From CAYPPG01 sp964412555 (lineage in GTDB: Bacteria; Hinthialibacterota; Hinthialibacteria; Hinthialibacterales; Hinthialibacteraceae): DNA of 44,326 nucleotides. The translations under genes were made by a program, and so were the position numbers. The stretch is from assembly GCA_964412555.1 (NCBI GenBank), contig CAYPPG010000064.1, forward strand, positions 1 to 44,326, read 5' to 3'. Positions 18,055 through 26,921 of this stretch are shown in pieces; the first letter of the stretch is position 1, and each line of letters begins with the position of its first letter. Below the pieces are notes generated by a model. That model searched no databases, had not been told where the DNA came from, and saw only the letters and a list, made by a program, of their open reading frames with translations.

Positions 18055-19221
18055 TTACACATTTTGCCCGGCGGCATAGCCGGAAGACCATGCCCATTGG
18101 AAATTAAATCCACCCAATTCTCCGGTTACATCGAGAACTTCTCCGATAAAATACAATCCGCTTACTTGCCGAGCTTCCATAGTTTTTGGGGACAAGGCGC
18201 GGGTATCGACACCGCCGGCTGTCACTTCTGCGATCCGGTATCCTTCCGTATCGGATGGTATGATTCGCCAGTTTTGCAATGTATCGGCGATCTTCTGTAA
18301 ATCCTTCGAAGAGTATTGTTTCATGGGCCGATCACCTACGTTGTTTTCACACCATCGTTTCGCAAAACGCCGTGAAAATCGGCTATGGAGAACATTACTC
18401 AACAGCGACTGACCGGAACGAAATCGATCCAATAGATGAAGGGCATCCATCCGGGGAAACAGATTGACGACGATCGGTTGATTTTTTTGCCAATAATTTG
18501 AAATCTGCAAGATAGCCGGTCCGCTGAGACCTCGATGAGTCAACAATACATCATCGATATATTCTTTTTTTCCACACTCCACCCGTGCTTCAAACGATGT
18601 TCCTTGTAATCCCTTCCATTTCGATAAATCCATTTCAGAAAAAAGAAAGGGAACCAAACCCGACTGGAGATCGGTAACACGGATTCCGAATTGCCGTGCG
18701 ACTCGATATCCAAAATCATTCGCTCCCAATCTAGGCATCGAAAGTCCGCCCGTTGCGATAACGAGAGAATCCGACTCGAAAGTCCCACGATCCGTATACA
18801 CGCGAAAACAATCATTTTTTTCGACGATCCCGACATGACAATTTCTCAGAATATCGACACGGGAACGATTGCTTTCTCGTTCCAACATTTCGGTGATGCG
18901 ATTCGACCTCTCGACGCAAAACAACTGCCCTTGTTTTTTTTCGCGATACGGAATGCGATAGCGCTCCACAAGCGTGATGAAATCAGACGGTTTAAATCGC
19001 TTCAACGCGGAAATACAAAAAGAAGGATTTTCAGAGAAAAAATGATCGGGATTGGCATAGAGATTGGTGAAATTGCAGTGCCCGCCGCCAGATACAAGAA
19101 TCTTTTTCCCAATGCGATCATTGTGTTCCAACACAAGCGCCGACCGGCCGCGTTTGCCAGCTTCAATGGCGCAAAACAAACCGGACGCTCCCGCGCCGAT
19201 CACAATCACATCTTTTTTCAT
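18055..19221 (-). CDS. BaiN/HI0933-type NAD(P)/FAD-dependent oxidoreductase
   Basis: 388 residues. It starts MKKDVIVIGAGASGLFCAIE, the FAD-binding GxGxxG Rossmann motif, followed by IGKKILVSGGGHCNFTN, the signature of the HI0933 (YhiN/BaiN) flavoprotein family. The end matches the family as well: AEVTAGGVDTRALSPKTMEA, ISGLYFIGEVLDVTGELGGF-like residues and NFQWAWSSGYAAG. Members are soluble flavoenzymes of poorly known substrate; one homologue reduces bile-acid intermediates. It is a single gene with no functional neighbours here. Confidence 0.93.
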   Translation of the reverse strand: MKKDVIVIGAGASGLFCAIEAGKRGRSALVLEHNDRIGKKILVSGGGHCNFTNLYANPDHFFSENPSFCISALKRFKPSDFITLVERYRIPYREKKQGQLFCVERSNRITEMLERESNRSRVDILRNCHVGIVEKNDCFRVYTDRGTFESDSLVIATGGLSMPRLGANDFGYRVARQFGIRVTDLQSGLVPFLFSEMDLSKWKGLQGTSFEARVECGKKEYIDDVLLTHRGLSGPAILQISNYWQKNQPIVVNLFPRMDALHLLDRFRSGQSLLSNVLHSRFSRRFAKRWCENNVGDRPMKQYSSKDLQKIADTLQNWRIIPSDTEGYRIAEVTAGGVDTRALSPKTMEARQVSGLYFIGEVLDVTGELGGFNFQWAWSSGYAAGQNV

Positions 19222-19458
19222 GGAATGTTTTCAATCATACCGCAAAAAATAGGAATGTAAAATAGTGTATCCTAATTTATTCAGGAGAGAAGCGGAATCG
19301 AATTCAAAATCATATACTTGATTGCATTTCCATCCAGTAATCCAGTTCCCTTTCATGAGTGGTGAATGAATAGAATCTAGAGGGAAAATAAATGTTGAGT
19401 AATTTAGTTAATTTTTAGTAACTTGAATCCCTTTGTATCTTCTTCTATCATAAAAGGA

Positions 19459-19518
19459 TTGTGGTGCAGACCTCTGGTCTGCACTGGATTCTGCAGACCA
19501 GAGGTCTGCACCACAATT
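19459..19518. repeat. Perfect REPIN-like inverted repeat (element A)
   Basis: Two 26-nt arms (19459-19484 and 19493-19518) are exact reverse complements, separated by an 8-nt loop. Each arm contains the 17-nt unit GCAGAC, CAGAG or CTCTG loop, GTCTGC (6-bp stem, 5-nt loop). The outer ends are ATTGTGGTG and CACCACAAT. The same ends and unit recur at 21951, 29031 and, in diverged form, 36705. It lies between divergent genes, and the right arm ends 6 nt before the AAGGAG of the DUF6916-like gene. Confidence 0.9.
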
Positions 19519-19539
19519 TTCTTGAGAAGGAGATTTGCA

Positions 19540-19881
19540 ATGAACGTCCCCAAAAAAGTGGAAGTATCCGACCTTCACGCCGATACTTTTCTTCCCCACT
19601 TGAATTCAACTTTTTCCGTTCGTCTCGGAGATTCGGATACGCTGGAATTGGAATTGATCGAAGTGAGTGATAAAAGCGAAGAAGCCAAACAAAAATCCGG
19701 CATCGAAGTGGAACTATTTTCTCTTTCCTTCAAAGGTCCATTGGATAAAATTATCACGCAAGACACCCATCAAATCGAACATGAACACATGGGAACTTTT
19801 CCTTTGTTTATCGGTCCCGTATTTCAAGACAAAAAAGGTATTTATTATCAAGCTGTTTTTAATCGGGTTCAACTCGATTAA
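19540..19881 (+). CDS. Small DUF6916-like protein
   Basis: 113 residues from the ATG at 19540, fixed by AAGGAG 7 nt upstream (gagaaggagatttgca); the frame opens upstream only through a repeat element. Sequence: VEVSDLHADTFLPHLNSTFS, then LELELIEVSDKS, FSLSFKGPLDKII, HEHMGTFPLFIGPV and YYQAVFNR. This order of short beta strands matches the small DUF6916 proteins as I recall them. Their function is unknown; some sit next to phage-tail-like or surface genes, but none are present here. The stop is 12 nt before the start of the GNAT gene, so the two form an operon. Confidence 0.75.
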   Translation: MNVPKKVEVSDLHADTFLPHLNSTFSVRLGDSDTLELELIEVSDKSEEAKQKSGIEVELFSLSFKGPLDKIITQDTHQIEHEHMGTFPLFIGPVFQDKKGIYYQAVFNRVQLD

Positions 19882-19893
19882 TACCTCAGTATT

Positions 19894-20379
19894 ATGAAAC
19901 TCCGATTACGCCCTGCATGCCCAGAGGATGAGACGTTCCTCTTTCAACTCTATGCTTCGACCCGAGAGGAGGATCTGCTTCCGATGATGCTCCCTCCAAA
20001 TCAGCAAGATCAATTGCTAAAAATGCAATGGAATGCCCAACAGCAATCCTACCGATTTCAATTTCCCGATGCAGAGCATCATATTCTGTTGCGAGACGGC
20101 CAACCGATCGGACGAATTCTCGTACATCTTACCTATGATGAAATCCATTTGATCGATATATCCATCCTGGCGGAATATCGAAGCCAGGGAATAGGAAGTT
20201 ATTTTCTTAAAAACTTACAAGAAGAAGCAAAGCAGGCCAATATTCCTCTTTCCTTGAATGTATTTAAAACCAATCATTCCGCATTTCGATTGTATGAAAA
20301 GCTGGGATTTCGTATCGTCTCGGAAAATGAAATCCAATATGAAATGATATGGGAAGCAGGAGAGGAAGAATTTTGCTAA
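19894..20379 (+). CDS. GNAT family N-acetyltransferase
   Basis: 161 residues. The acetyl-CoA-binding motif A is visible in ISILAEYRSQGIGSYFLKNL (Q-x-x-G-x-G/A pattern, about residues 90-105), and motif B in NHSAFRLYEKLGFRIV. It transfers an acetyl group from acetyl-CoA to an unknown amine. It follows the DUF6916-like gene by 12 nt. The stop overlaps the convergent NIPSNAP gene by 4 nt (CTAA read on both strands). Confidence 0.9.
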   Translation: MKLRLRPACPEDETFLFQLYASTREEDLLPMMLPPNQQDQLLKMQWNAQQQSYRFQFPDAEHHILLRDGQPIGRILVHLTYDEIHLIDISILAEYRSQGIGSYFLKNLQEEAKQANIPLSLNVFKTNHSAFRLYEKLGFRIVSENEIQYEMIWEAGEEEFC

Positions 20380-21161
20380 ATTTGAGAATAATTGGTTGGA
20401 CGAAGAATAATATCAGTTATGTTCGAGACGGTATCTTTGTATTGGGGATCACTGCTGAGTTTTTTCCATGCCGGTGATACTCGGAATTTATCCCAGTTCT
20501 GATATCTTTCTTCCATATTTTCAAAACCGAGCATATAGGTCAAATTCGGCATGCGCTGTCCGACAAGGGTTTCTCCGAAAAAGACCGGATGAAGTCCCGT
20601 GTCGCGAAAGATTTCAATCTCTCCGCCTTCGTTAAACATTTCGATTTTCTTGACGGCTGCCTTCGTGCTATGGCTTTCGTAGGTTCGCATCTCGAAAACC
20701 CGGGATCGTTTCCCCATGATCGTTTCCGGCACTTCCACGGTTGGCATTTGCTTGAAAGCGTGCATGAGAGAACTTTCCATCCGCACATAGGCCGGATCGG
20801 ACAAGGATGCATCGATGAATTCTTTGCCGGTTTCGTAAAATTCTTCATCCGCCGCCAGCTGGGAGGACATGGTTAGAAATGATTCAATAGAGGGATGAGG
20901 AATCAGAACATATAAAGACGGAAGATTCTCACCGAACATGACGGTAAACACACCAATCGGCTTGATCCCGAGACGATTCACAGCGGGAATAGCTGCATTC
21001 TTCAGGAAATCATGAAGGATATTCTTCTTATTCCCCAACAACATGTTGTATTTGCGTAACTCCAGAAATTGTCGAGAATCCGATTCTTTTTCCGATGCCA
21101 TGACTCCAAGAGCGGCCGTTGCCGCCAAAGAGGACGTTACAGCGAATGTTCTTCGATCCAT
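20376..21161 (-). CDS. NIPSNAP family protein with Tat-like signal
   Basis: 261 residues, start set by GGAGG 9 nt upstream. The N-terminus MDRRTFAVTSSLAATAALGV is a twin-arginine-type signal. Two ferredoxin-like (dimeric alpha-beta barrel) units follow: FLELRKYNMLLGNKKNILHD in the first, and VFEMRTYESHSTKAAVKKIE with a later YMLGFENMEERYQNWDKF in the second. This is the NIPSNAP arrangement. Exported versions are frequent in Planctomycetes-like genomes; their biochemical role is not known. It is transcribed alone, convergent with the GNAT gene. Confidence 0.9.
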   Translation of the reverse strand: MDRRTFAVTSSLAATAALGVMASEKESDSRQFLELRKYNMLLGNKKNILHDFLKNAAIPAVNRLGIKPIGVFTVMFGENLPSLYVLIPHPSIESFLTMSSQLAADEEFYETGKEFIDASLSDPAYVRMESSLMHAFKQMPTVEVPETIMGKRSRVFEMRTYESHSTKAAVKKIEMFNEGGEIEIFRDTGLHPVFFGETLVGQRMPNLTYMLGFENMEERYQNWDKFRVSPAWKKLSSDPQYKDTVSNITDIILRPTNYSQI

Positions 21162-21270
21162 AAAAGTATTCCTCCAAAATTCATAAGATTATTTTTTTTA
21201 AATATGAGAACAATAAAATTTTTCCCTTCTTATCGATGGAATACAGTTGAAAATGAATATGCATTTGTTC

Positions 21271-21852
21271 TCATACTCGACTGTCTGTCACCAGTATACG
21301 CGGAAGTATGAAACGAAGATAGTCGTAAGCAGAATAGACCGTCACAAGACACGAGATCCCGACCAGAGAATTCGCAATCCAATACAGTTTTTCATCGATG
21401 GCCGGTACTGAAAATGCGATCACTCGGCATAACAAGATGATAATAATGACACTGGCTTGCAGAAAAGATTTGACTTTCCCACTCATTCTTGCGGCAAGAA
21501 CAACACCTTGGGAGGCACAGACCGGGCGCAGCGAGGAAATAATCGATTCCCGGTAAATGATGGGCAAAATCAAATAGAAGGAAACCAGATCGATATAAGC
21601 CAGGCAGACAAGCGTGGTCATATGAGATATCCGGTCTGCCATGGGATCGAGAATCTTTCCGAAATCCGTCACTTCCCCCCTTTTTCTCGCCAGAATCCCA
21701 TCAAACAAATCAGTCAACTCGGAAATGATGATCAGTGTTAAAAGGGCGATTCTTGAAAAAAGGCTGTCGTACAGAAAGAAAACAACAATAAAAGGAATCA
21801 AAAATAAACGGGCGGAAGTAAGAATATTCGGGATGGTAATCGTGAATTTCAT
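21271..21852 (-). CDS. pgsA: CDP-diacylglycerol-glycerol-3-phosphate 3-phosphatidyltransferase-like enzyme
   Basis: Makes phosphatidylglycerol phosphate, the precursor of phosphatidylglycerol and cardiolipin, in the inner membrane. 193 residues with five to six hydrophobic segments. The CDP-alcohol phosphotransferase signature is complete: D48-x2-D51-G52-x2-A55-R56, then G65-x3-D69-x3-D73 (ELTDLFDGILARKRG then GKILDPMAD). The N-terminus ITIPNILTSARLFLIPFIVV is typical of PgsA. Another member of the same superfamily (for example a phosphatidylserine or inositol phosphate synthase) is possible, but the PgsA pattern fits best. It is a single gene here. Confidence 0.85.
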   Translation of the reverse strand: MKFTITIPNILTSARLFLIPFIVVFFLYDSLFSRIALLTLIIISELTDLFDGILARKRGEVTDFGKILDPMADRISHMTTLVCLAYIDLVSFYLILPIIYRESIISSLRPVCASQGVVLAARMSGKVKSFLQASVIIIILLCRVIAFSVPAIDEKLYWIANSLVGISCLVTVYSAYDYLRFILPRILVTDSRV

Positions 21853-22175
21853 AACCGGTTTTTCCCTGGATAATCTCGTGAATATTCAAACATGCCATTC
21901 AGACATGACGCGGGGCAAAAAGTATGACATTCATTATGAATCTAGCGTGTATTGTGGTGATAGGCTCCTTTTTGCCATTCCTTATGTTGTGCAGGCAGGA
22001 TGTCCACAGCATAATATTGTGCAGACAGGATGTCCGCACCACAATTTTAGACTCTTTACCGTAGCATCATTCATGATTCATTGTAGATTACAGAAAGAAT
22101 TCAGAAAATCAATGGATCACCTCAAATAGAAAACGAGAAATACTGTTATAAAACACTACAAACTTCTATGAAAAC
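21853..22175. other. Intergenic region between divergent genes carrying repeat element B
   Basis: No gene is seen. The stretch holds a 95-nt repeat element (21951-22045, listed separately) and an AT-rich run up to the promoter at 22176. Confidence 0.6.
21951..22045. repeat. REPIN-like repeat (element B)
   Basis: Ends are ATTGTGGTG (21951-21959) and CACCACAAT (22037-22045), identical to those of the copy at 19459. Inside are two direct 17-nt units, GCAGGC-AGGAT-GTCCAC and GCAGAC-AGGAT-GTCCGC. Each has 6-nt arms and a 5-nt loop, the same geometry as the other copies but with a different loop (AGGAT). Intergenic, upstream of pgsA and of the next plus-strand gene. Confidence 0.8.
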
Positions 22176-22203
22176 TTGTAAGGAACGGAAAAAGGGGTAT
22201 ACT
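22176..22203 (+). promoter_or_regulatory. Sigma70-like promoter upstream of the small membrane protein
   Basis: TTGTAA (22176-22181, 4 of 6 matches to -35), a 16-nt spacer and TATACT (22198-22203, 5 of 6 matches to -10). The predicted leader of about 135 nt contains a hairpin with arms CTGGTAT (22291-22297) and ATACCAG (22308-22314). Confidence 0.5.
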
Positions 22204-22343
22204 ATATTAGATACAGTTCATGTCCTTTTATTGAAACACCCATGCCTTGGTAGGCAAATCATCGAATGTTATTGTAACGCTGTAGTCACGCTGGTATATG
22301 CAGGAAAATACCAGTATTTCATTTACAGAAAAGGGTTAGGGTC

Positions 22344-22814
22344 ATGTACGACAACATGCTATCGGATTTGGCATCAATTCCCCGCCTATTCACACAATCC
22401 ACTTCCCCCAGTGGTGTCCCTCAGTTTTTCGATCCAAGTTCCATTGATCCCAATGTCGCTTTGAGTTTTTTGGGACTCTTGACGCTCTTTATATTGTCTT
22501 TGGTTTATTTGACTTATAGGTATCAACGTTGGAAACGGTATCAAGAGTTTCTCGAAGAAATGAAAACCTTGGATCTCGATCCGGAATCGGAAGGGACATT
22601 TGCCTGGATGGTAAAGCGGTATCAATTGGAAGAACCGGTCAACATTCTTTATTCAGCCCGCACATTCGACGAAATGGCCACCTCAGAAATGTTTCGAATT
22701 CTTGCCAGCGCAGGCTCCATGCAATCCAAACAACAGTTCATCGATACGGTGTATACCATTCGCACAAAAACGTATCATCCGGATTGGTTTATGAACAAGA
22801 AAGCAGTAGATTAA
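22344..22814 (+). CDS. Single-pass membrane protein of unknown function
   Basis: 156 residues with one transmembrane helix (ALSFLGLLTLFILSLVYLTY, about residues 34-53) and a cytoplasmic domain: WKRYQEFLEEMKTLDLDPES, GTFAWMVKRYQLEEPVNILY, SARTFDEMATSEMFRILAS. This recalls the N-terminal half of some membrane-anchored PilZ proteins, but no PilZ domain follows and there is no room for one before the next gene. The start at 22344 is uncertain, since the ribosome site is weak; an ATG 12 nt later (22356) is possible. A good promoter lies about 140 nt upstream. Confidence 0.7.
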   Translation: MYDNMLSDLASIPRLFTQSTSPSGVPQFFDPSSIDPNVALSFLGLLTLFILSLVYLTYRYQRWKRYQEFLEEMKTLDLDPESEGTFAWMVKRYQLEEPVNILYSARTFDEMATSEMFRILASAGSMQSKQQFIDTVYTIRTKTYHPDWFMNKKAVD

Positions 22815-22947
22815 CTAATTTTCTTCCTTTTTTCGTTTCTGTTTGCCAATTCCATCCCTAAACATTTTTTCTTTCCCCCTGTCGCAAAAGTGACCAATCC
22901 ACAGTAAGATACATTTCAATCCTGGATTTGAGGAGAGAGATGTTCCT

Positions 22948-24636
22948 ATGAATTTTTGGCTGTCCGCCTTCGTATCGACTTTGCCCGTTTTGACTGTCTG
23001 CGTTTTTTTGATTGGCCTTCGATGGTCTGCCCGCAACGCCATGGCGGTCGCGTTTCTTGTCACCGCTTTTGCAGGATATGCCGGATGGGGCATGGATATT
23101 TCACTGATTCTCGCCGCTTCCCTTAGGGGACTTTCCATCACATTCGACATTCTCTTGATCATCTTCGGTGCGATACTGATGCTGGAGCTTCTGAAGGTGA
23201 GTGGCGCCATAACATCCATCCGGCGAGGATTTATTCAAATCAGTCCGGACCGCAGAGTGCAGGCAATCATTATCGCCTGGATGTTCGGCTCGTTTATCGA
23301 AGGAGCAGCGGGATTTGGCACACCGGCAGCCGTATGCGGCCCGATTCTGATGGCTTTAGGATTCCCTCCAATGGCGGCGGCTACTACGGCTTTGATCATT
23401 CAAAGCACGCCGGTTTCATTCGGAGCAGTCGGCACTCCCATTCTATTGGGGGTTGCGACCGGCCTTTCCGGAGCGCCGGAAATCGAGACATTTCTTGCCG
23501 CACAGAATATGGAATTCAGCACGTATCTCTTCTCTATCGCTGCACGTGTCGGGATATTGCATGGGATTATCGGAACATTGATCCCCTTGATCGTCTGTGG
23601 TGTCTTGACGCGTTTTTATGGAGCCAACCGTTCTTGGCGGGAAGGATTTCAAGCATGGCCTTTCGCTCTGCTTGGAGGATTCTGCTTAACAATCCCTTAC
23701 ACGATAGTCGCAGTAACCCTGGGACCGGAATTTCCCTCGATGATCGGGGGTTTGATCGGGATTACAATCTTGACTCTTTGCGCTCGAAAGAAATTCTTCA
23801 TCCCGAAAACTGTCTGGGATTTTCCTGAACGAGATAAACAACCGGATACCTGGTGGGGTGATTTGCAAGCGGATGAAAACGATCACAAGAATCCGCCGGC
23901 AGCCTGGAAAGCCTGGTCGTGTTATGTGTTGATCGCCATCCTGCTTGTCTTGACACGATTAAATGTTTTCGGATTGCAAGATTTTCTTCGATCTCCGTTT
24001 TTCACCGTGGAATTTGAACACTTGTTCGGAACGGAGATCGGATTGAAATCACAACCGCTTTATCTTCCCTTCGCCATCTTCATGGCCGCCTCGCTGTATG
24101 CTTTCATTGTCTTGCTTGTGAATTATGTCGGAATTCGGAAAGCAGTCGAATCGTACCGCCAAGCACTCAATCAGGCCGTCGCGGTTGTTGCCAAAGCCGG
24201 TATTGCATTGATCTTCGCCGTACCGATGGTGCAAATCTTTATCAACAGTGGCCACACCGATGCCGGACTTGACTCGATGCCCATTGTCCTAGCCAAAGCC
24301 GCATCTGAAATCGCCGGTTCTGCCTGGCCGCTGATGTCCCCGTGGATCGGCGCATTGGGCGCATTCATTGCCGGCAGCAATACCATCAGTAATATGACAT
24401 TTTCTTTATTTCAATGGGGGGTGGCCCATGAAATGAATATTCCCACCGCCTGGGTTGTCGCTCAGCAAGCTGTCGGAGGAGCGGCGGGGAATATGATCTG
24501 TGTCCACAATGTCGTTGCAGCGGCCGCGGTCGTCGGACTCGTCGGCAAGGAAGGGAGTTTGATTCGGATTACCGTACGGCCGATGATTTATTATGTGATT
24601 GCGGCGGGAGTGCTTGGATTTATACTAACTTTATAA
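22948..24636 (+). CDS. L-lactate permease (LctP family)
   Basis: A 562-residue inner-membrane carrier for L-lactate (and glycolate in some members) with proton symport. About 12-14 hydrophobic segments run along its length, and the family segments are present: FGSFIEGAAGFGTPAAVCGP, STPVSFGAVGTPI, GALGAFIAGSNTISNMTFS and QAVGGAAGNMICVHNVVAA. The length is normal. A GAGGAGAG ribosome site precedes the ATG by about 9 nt. No lactate dehydrogenase or utilisation genes adjoin it, so lactate use must be completed by genes elsewhere. Confidence 0.95.
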   Translation: MNFWLSAFVSTLPVLTVCVFLIGLRWSARNAMAVAFLVTAFAGYAGWGMDISLILAASLRGLSITFDILLIIFGAILMLELLKVSGAITSIRRGFIQISPDRRVQAIIIAWMFGSFIEGAAGFGTPAAVCGPILMALGFPPMAAATTALIIQSTPVSFGAVGTPILLGVATGLSGAPEIETFLAAQNMEFSTYLFSIAARVGILHGIIGTLIPLIVCGVLTRFYGANRSWREGFQAWPFALLGGFCLTIPYTIVAVTLGPEFPSMIGGLIGITILTLCARKKFFIPKTVWDFPERDKQPDTWWGDLQADENDHKNPPAAWKAWSCYVLIAILLVLTRLNVFGLQDFLRSPFFTVEFEHLFGTEIGLKSQPLYLPFAIFMAASLYAFIVLLVNYVGIRKAVESYRQALNQAVAVVAKAGIALIFAVPMVQIFINSGHTDAGLDSMPIVLAKAASEIAGSAWPLMSPWIGALGAFIAGSNTISNMTFSLFQWGVAHEMNIPTAWVVAQQAVGGAAGNMICVHNVVAAAAVVGLVGKEGSLIRITVRPMIYYVIAAGVLGFILTL

Positions 24637-24641
24637 TTCGC

Positions 24642-26744
24642 CTAAAACCGCCATCGCACCATCACATACACACTTCTTTCTATTTCCGTCGGAAAAGTGT
24701 GAATAAACTCCGGACTTCCGAATTCGGCATGATGACTATCCAACAAATTCTGCGCGACGAAGGAGAGATCGAACTTTTCGGTCGGCTGCCAGCCAAGCCG
24801 AAGATCGAGCGTCAGATAGTCGGGGACATCCAAATTGGGGAGAGCGTCCACATACCGCAGCCATACATCCAATTCAACAGAGCGGCTTACATCCATCGAG
24901 GAACGAATGGAAAATTGATGATGCGGGTCGCTGCCCTCTTCGGCTTCGGAATAAATATCGCCGCTGTCCGGATCGACATGCAGCTGGATATCCAAGATGG
25001 AATAAGATAATTCCGTACGCCACCATTTCGCCCACTCTGTATCGAGTGAGAATTCCAGGCCGTACGTCTCGCCTTCCATTTTGTTGTCCCCGCAAAGTGG
25101 GTAAATCAGATAACCGGTTGTGAAAGGAACATCGGCTCCAATGCACTCTTCTGCCGTCAATAGATCGTCATACACATTGTAGAATGCGGCAACATCCAAA
25201 GTGAGCCAATCATTCGCGAGAAAGCGGTACCCGAGTTCATACGCCAACAGATTTTCCGATTCGATCTCTTCATTCCCATAGATTTCCGCAACAACAGGAA
25301 GCGGGAACGGATTGAACGGATCGCCCGGTTCCAGGGTTTCGGCTCGAATTCTCATGTTGTGGTCTGACCGGTTCGGTGTCCGAACTGCGCAGGAAACCGT
25401 CGCCCAAATGGAATGTTTTTCATGAGGAGTCCATAACAATCGTGCTGTTGGCTGATATTCAAATCCGGTATAGTCGTTGTGTTCGAATTTCGAACCGAGC
25501 GTCAGTTTTAATCGATCATCGACCAGCGTAATATCGTCTTGCAAAAATGCGCTGAAAAGATGGTCATCCCGCTGCGGTGGGAACAGAGAGACAAATTCCG
25601 TATTGTATATATCATCGCTATTGTACCGATACCCCAATCCCCAAATCAAATCATGATATTTGTGTGGTGAAAATGTATGTTGGAAATCGAGATCCAATAC
25701 ATGGCGATTCTCTCCCCCGATAACGGCTTCATCTTCACTCCAGTTATAATATACTTGGAACGCATGTTCCGACGTATCCGAATAACGGTGTATCCATCGG
25801 TTCAAAAAATAAGCGCCGGTGGACCGGTCGTCTTTACTAAAATAATCCCAATAAGGATCGGTTGTGATTGGGAGTCTGTATGACGATCCTAAATCTACGT
25901 CATAAGCATCTCCCTGCACCATCAATGTATCTTTCTCAGACGCTTCCCAATCAAGCCGAAAACCGGCATGGCCTGAATCCCAATCGTCATCCGCCTCGTT
26001 CCCGAAACGATCTACTTGCCGATCATGGTTCTTGTATTTGGCATAGACTCGATAAAATAGATCCTCCTGATATTTTCCCCCGTAACGGATACTGCCGAAA
26101 CCGGCTTTTTCCGTTCCTAGTCCAGATGTGATCAATCCCCCCTGTGTATCTTTGGCATGTTTCGTAATGATATTGATGACTCCATTGACAGCGTTGGCGC
26201 CCCAGAGAGTTGCACCGGGACCGCGGATCACTTCGATCCGTTCCACATCCTCGACGATGAGATCGTGATATTCCCAATACACACCGGAAAAGAGAGGTGT
26301 ATAAATCGTCCGCCCGTCAATCAATACCAATAACTTATCCGTAAACCGGTCGTTGAATCCCCTGGAAGCGATTGCCCATTTGTTTGCATCAATACGCGCC
26401 ACATGCAATCCGGGAACCATCCGCAAGGCTTCCGGAATACTTCGTGCTCCGGACCGGCGGATATCTTCATTCGTGATCACATAGACTGCTGCGGCCGCAT
26501 CGGCAAGTGTTTCCGGTTGCTTGGAAACACTCGTGATTTCGATATTCATCAGTTCTTCTAGGGACAGATCTGTCAACTTGGCAAGTTGGTTTGAATTTCC
26601 GTCAAATTCATTGGCCAGGCACGGAGAATATATAAGAAACATACAGAGTATGATTACTCCCCATGAATCCAACAAAAGGGGAGACAATCGGCATTTACTA
26701 AAAAAACAGCGATCATGGTGTTTAAAAATCATATAGTTGCTCAT
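24642..26744 (-). CDS. TonB-dependent outer-membrane receptor (copy 1)
   Basis: 700 residues from the ATG at 26744 (a TTG lies 21 nt upstream, another ATG 12 nt downstream). The signal segment SWGVIILCMFLIYSPCLANE is followed by LSLEELMNIEITSVSKQPET, a region characteristic of one large receptor subfamily and likely to include the TonB contact. The plug domain contains RRSGARSIPEALRMVPGLHV, LVLIDGRTIYTPLFSGVYWE and IEVIRGPGATLWGANAVNGV. The rest is a 22-strand beta-barrel ending in the terminal aromatic RWRF. It imports an unknown ligand using TonB energy. It is a close paralogue of the next gene upstream, from which it is separated by 177 nt. Confidence 0.95.
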   Translation of the reverse strand: MSNYMIFKHHDRCFFSKCRLSPLLLDSWGVIILCMFLIYSPCLANEFDGNSNQLAKLTDLSLEELMNIEITSVSKQPETLADAAAAVYVITNEDIRRSGARSIPEALRMVPGLHVARIDANKWAIASRGFNDRFTDKLLVLIDGRTIYTPLFSGVYWEYHDLIVEDVERIEVIRGPGATLWGANAVNGVINIITKHAKDTQGGLITSGLGTEKAGFGSIRYGGKYQEDLFYRVYAKYKNHDRQVDRFGNEADDDWDSGHAGFRLDWEASEKDTLMVQGDAYDVDLGSSYRLPITTDPYWDYFSKDDRSTGAYFLNRWIHRYSDTSEHAFQVYYNWSEDEAVIGGENRHVLDLDFQHTFSPHKYHDLIWGLGYRYNSDDIYNTEFVSLFPPQRDDHLFSAFLQDDITLVDDRLKLTLGSKFEHNDYTGFEYQPTARLLWTPHEKHSIWATVSCAVRTPNRSDHNMRIRAETLEPGDPFNPFPLPVVAEIYGNEEIESENLLAYELGYRFLANDWLTLDVAAFYNVYDDLLTAEECIGADVPFTTGYLIYPLCGDNKMEGETYGLEFSLDTEWAKWWRTELSYSILDIQLHVDPDSGDIYSEAEEGSDPHHQFSIRSSMDVSRSVELDVWLRYVDALPNLDVPDYLTLDLRLGWQPTEKFDLSFVAQNLLDSHHAEFGSPEFIHTFPTEIERSVYVMVRWRF

Positions 26745-26921
26745 TGCTATTTTGAGAAAAGCCAACTTTTTAACTCATTCGATCAACAAAATTATCTCAT
26801 TCACCTTCACGTAATTTTACAATAACACAGTTATCAAAAAAATCTAATATTCGTAAGGGACAAAGTCTCATTGGGGAATAAAGATTCATTCTGGCATGGA
26901 ATAAATAATAAAGAGGAGAAA

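Noticed and set aside
22815..23219. 134-residue reverse-strand frame across the lactate permease start
   Set aside because: It lies antisense to a gene with clear family motifs and has no recognisable sequence of its own.
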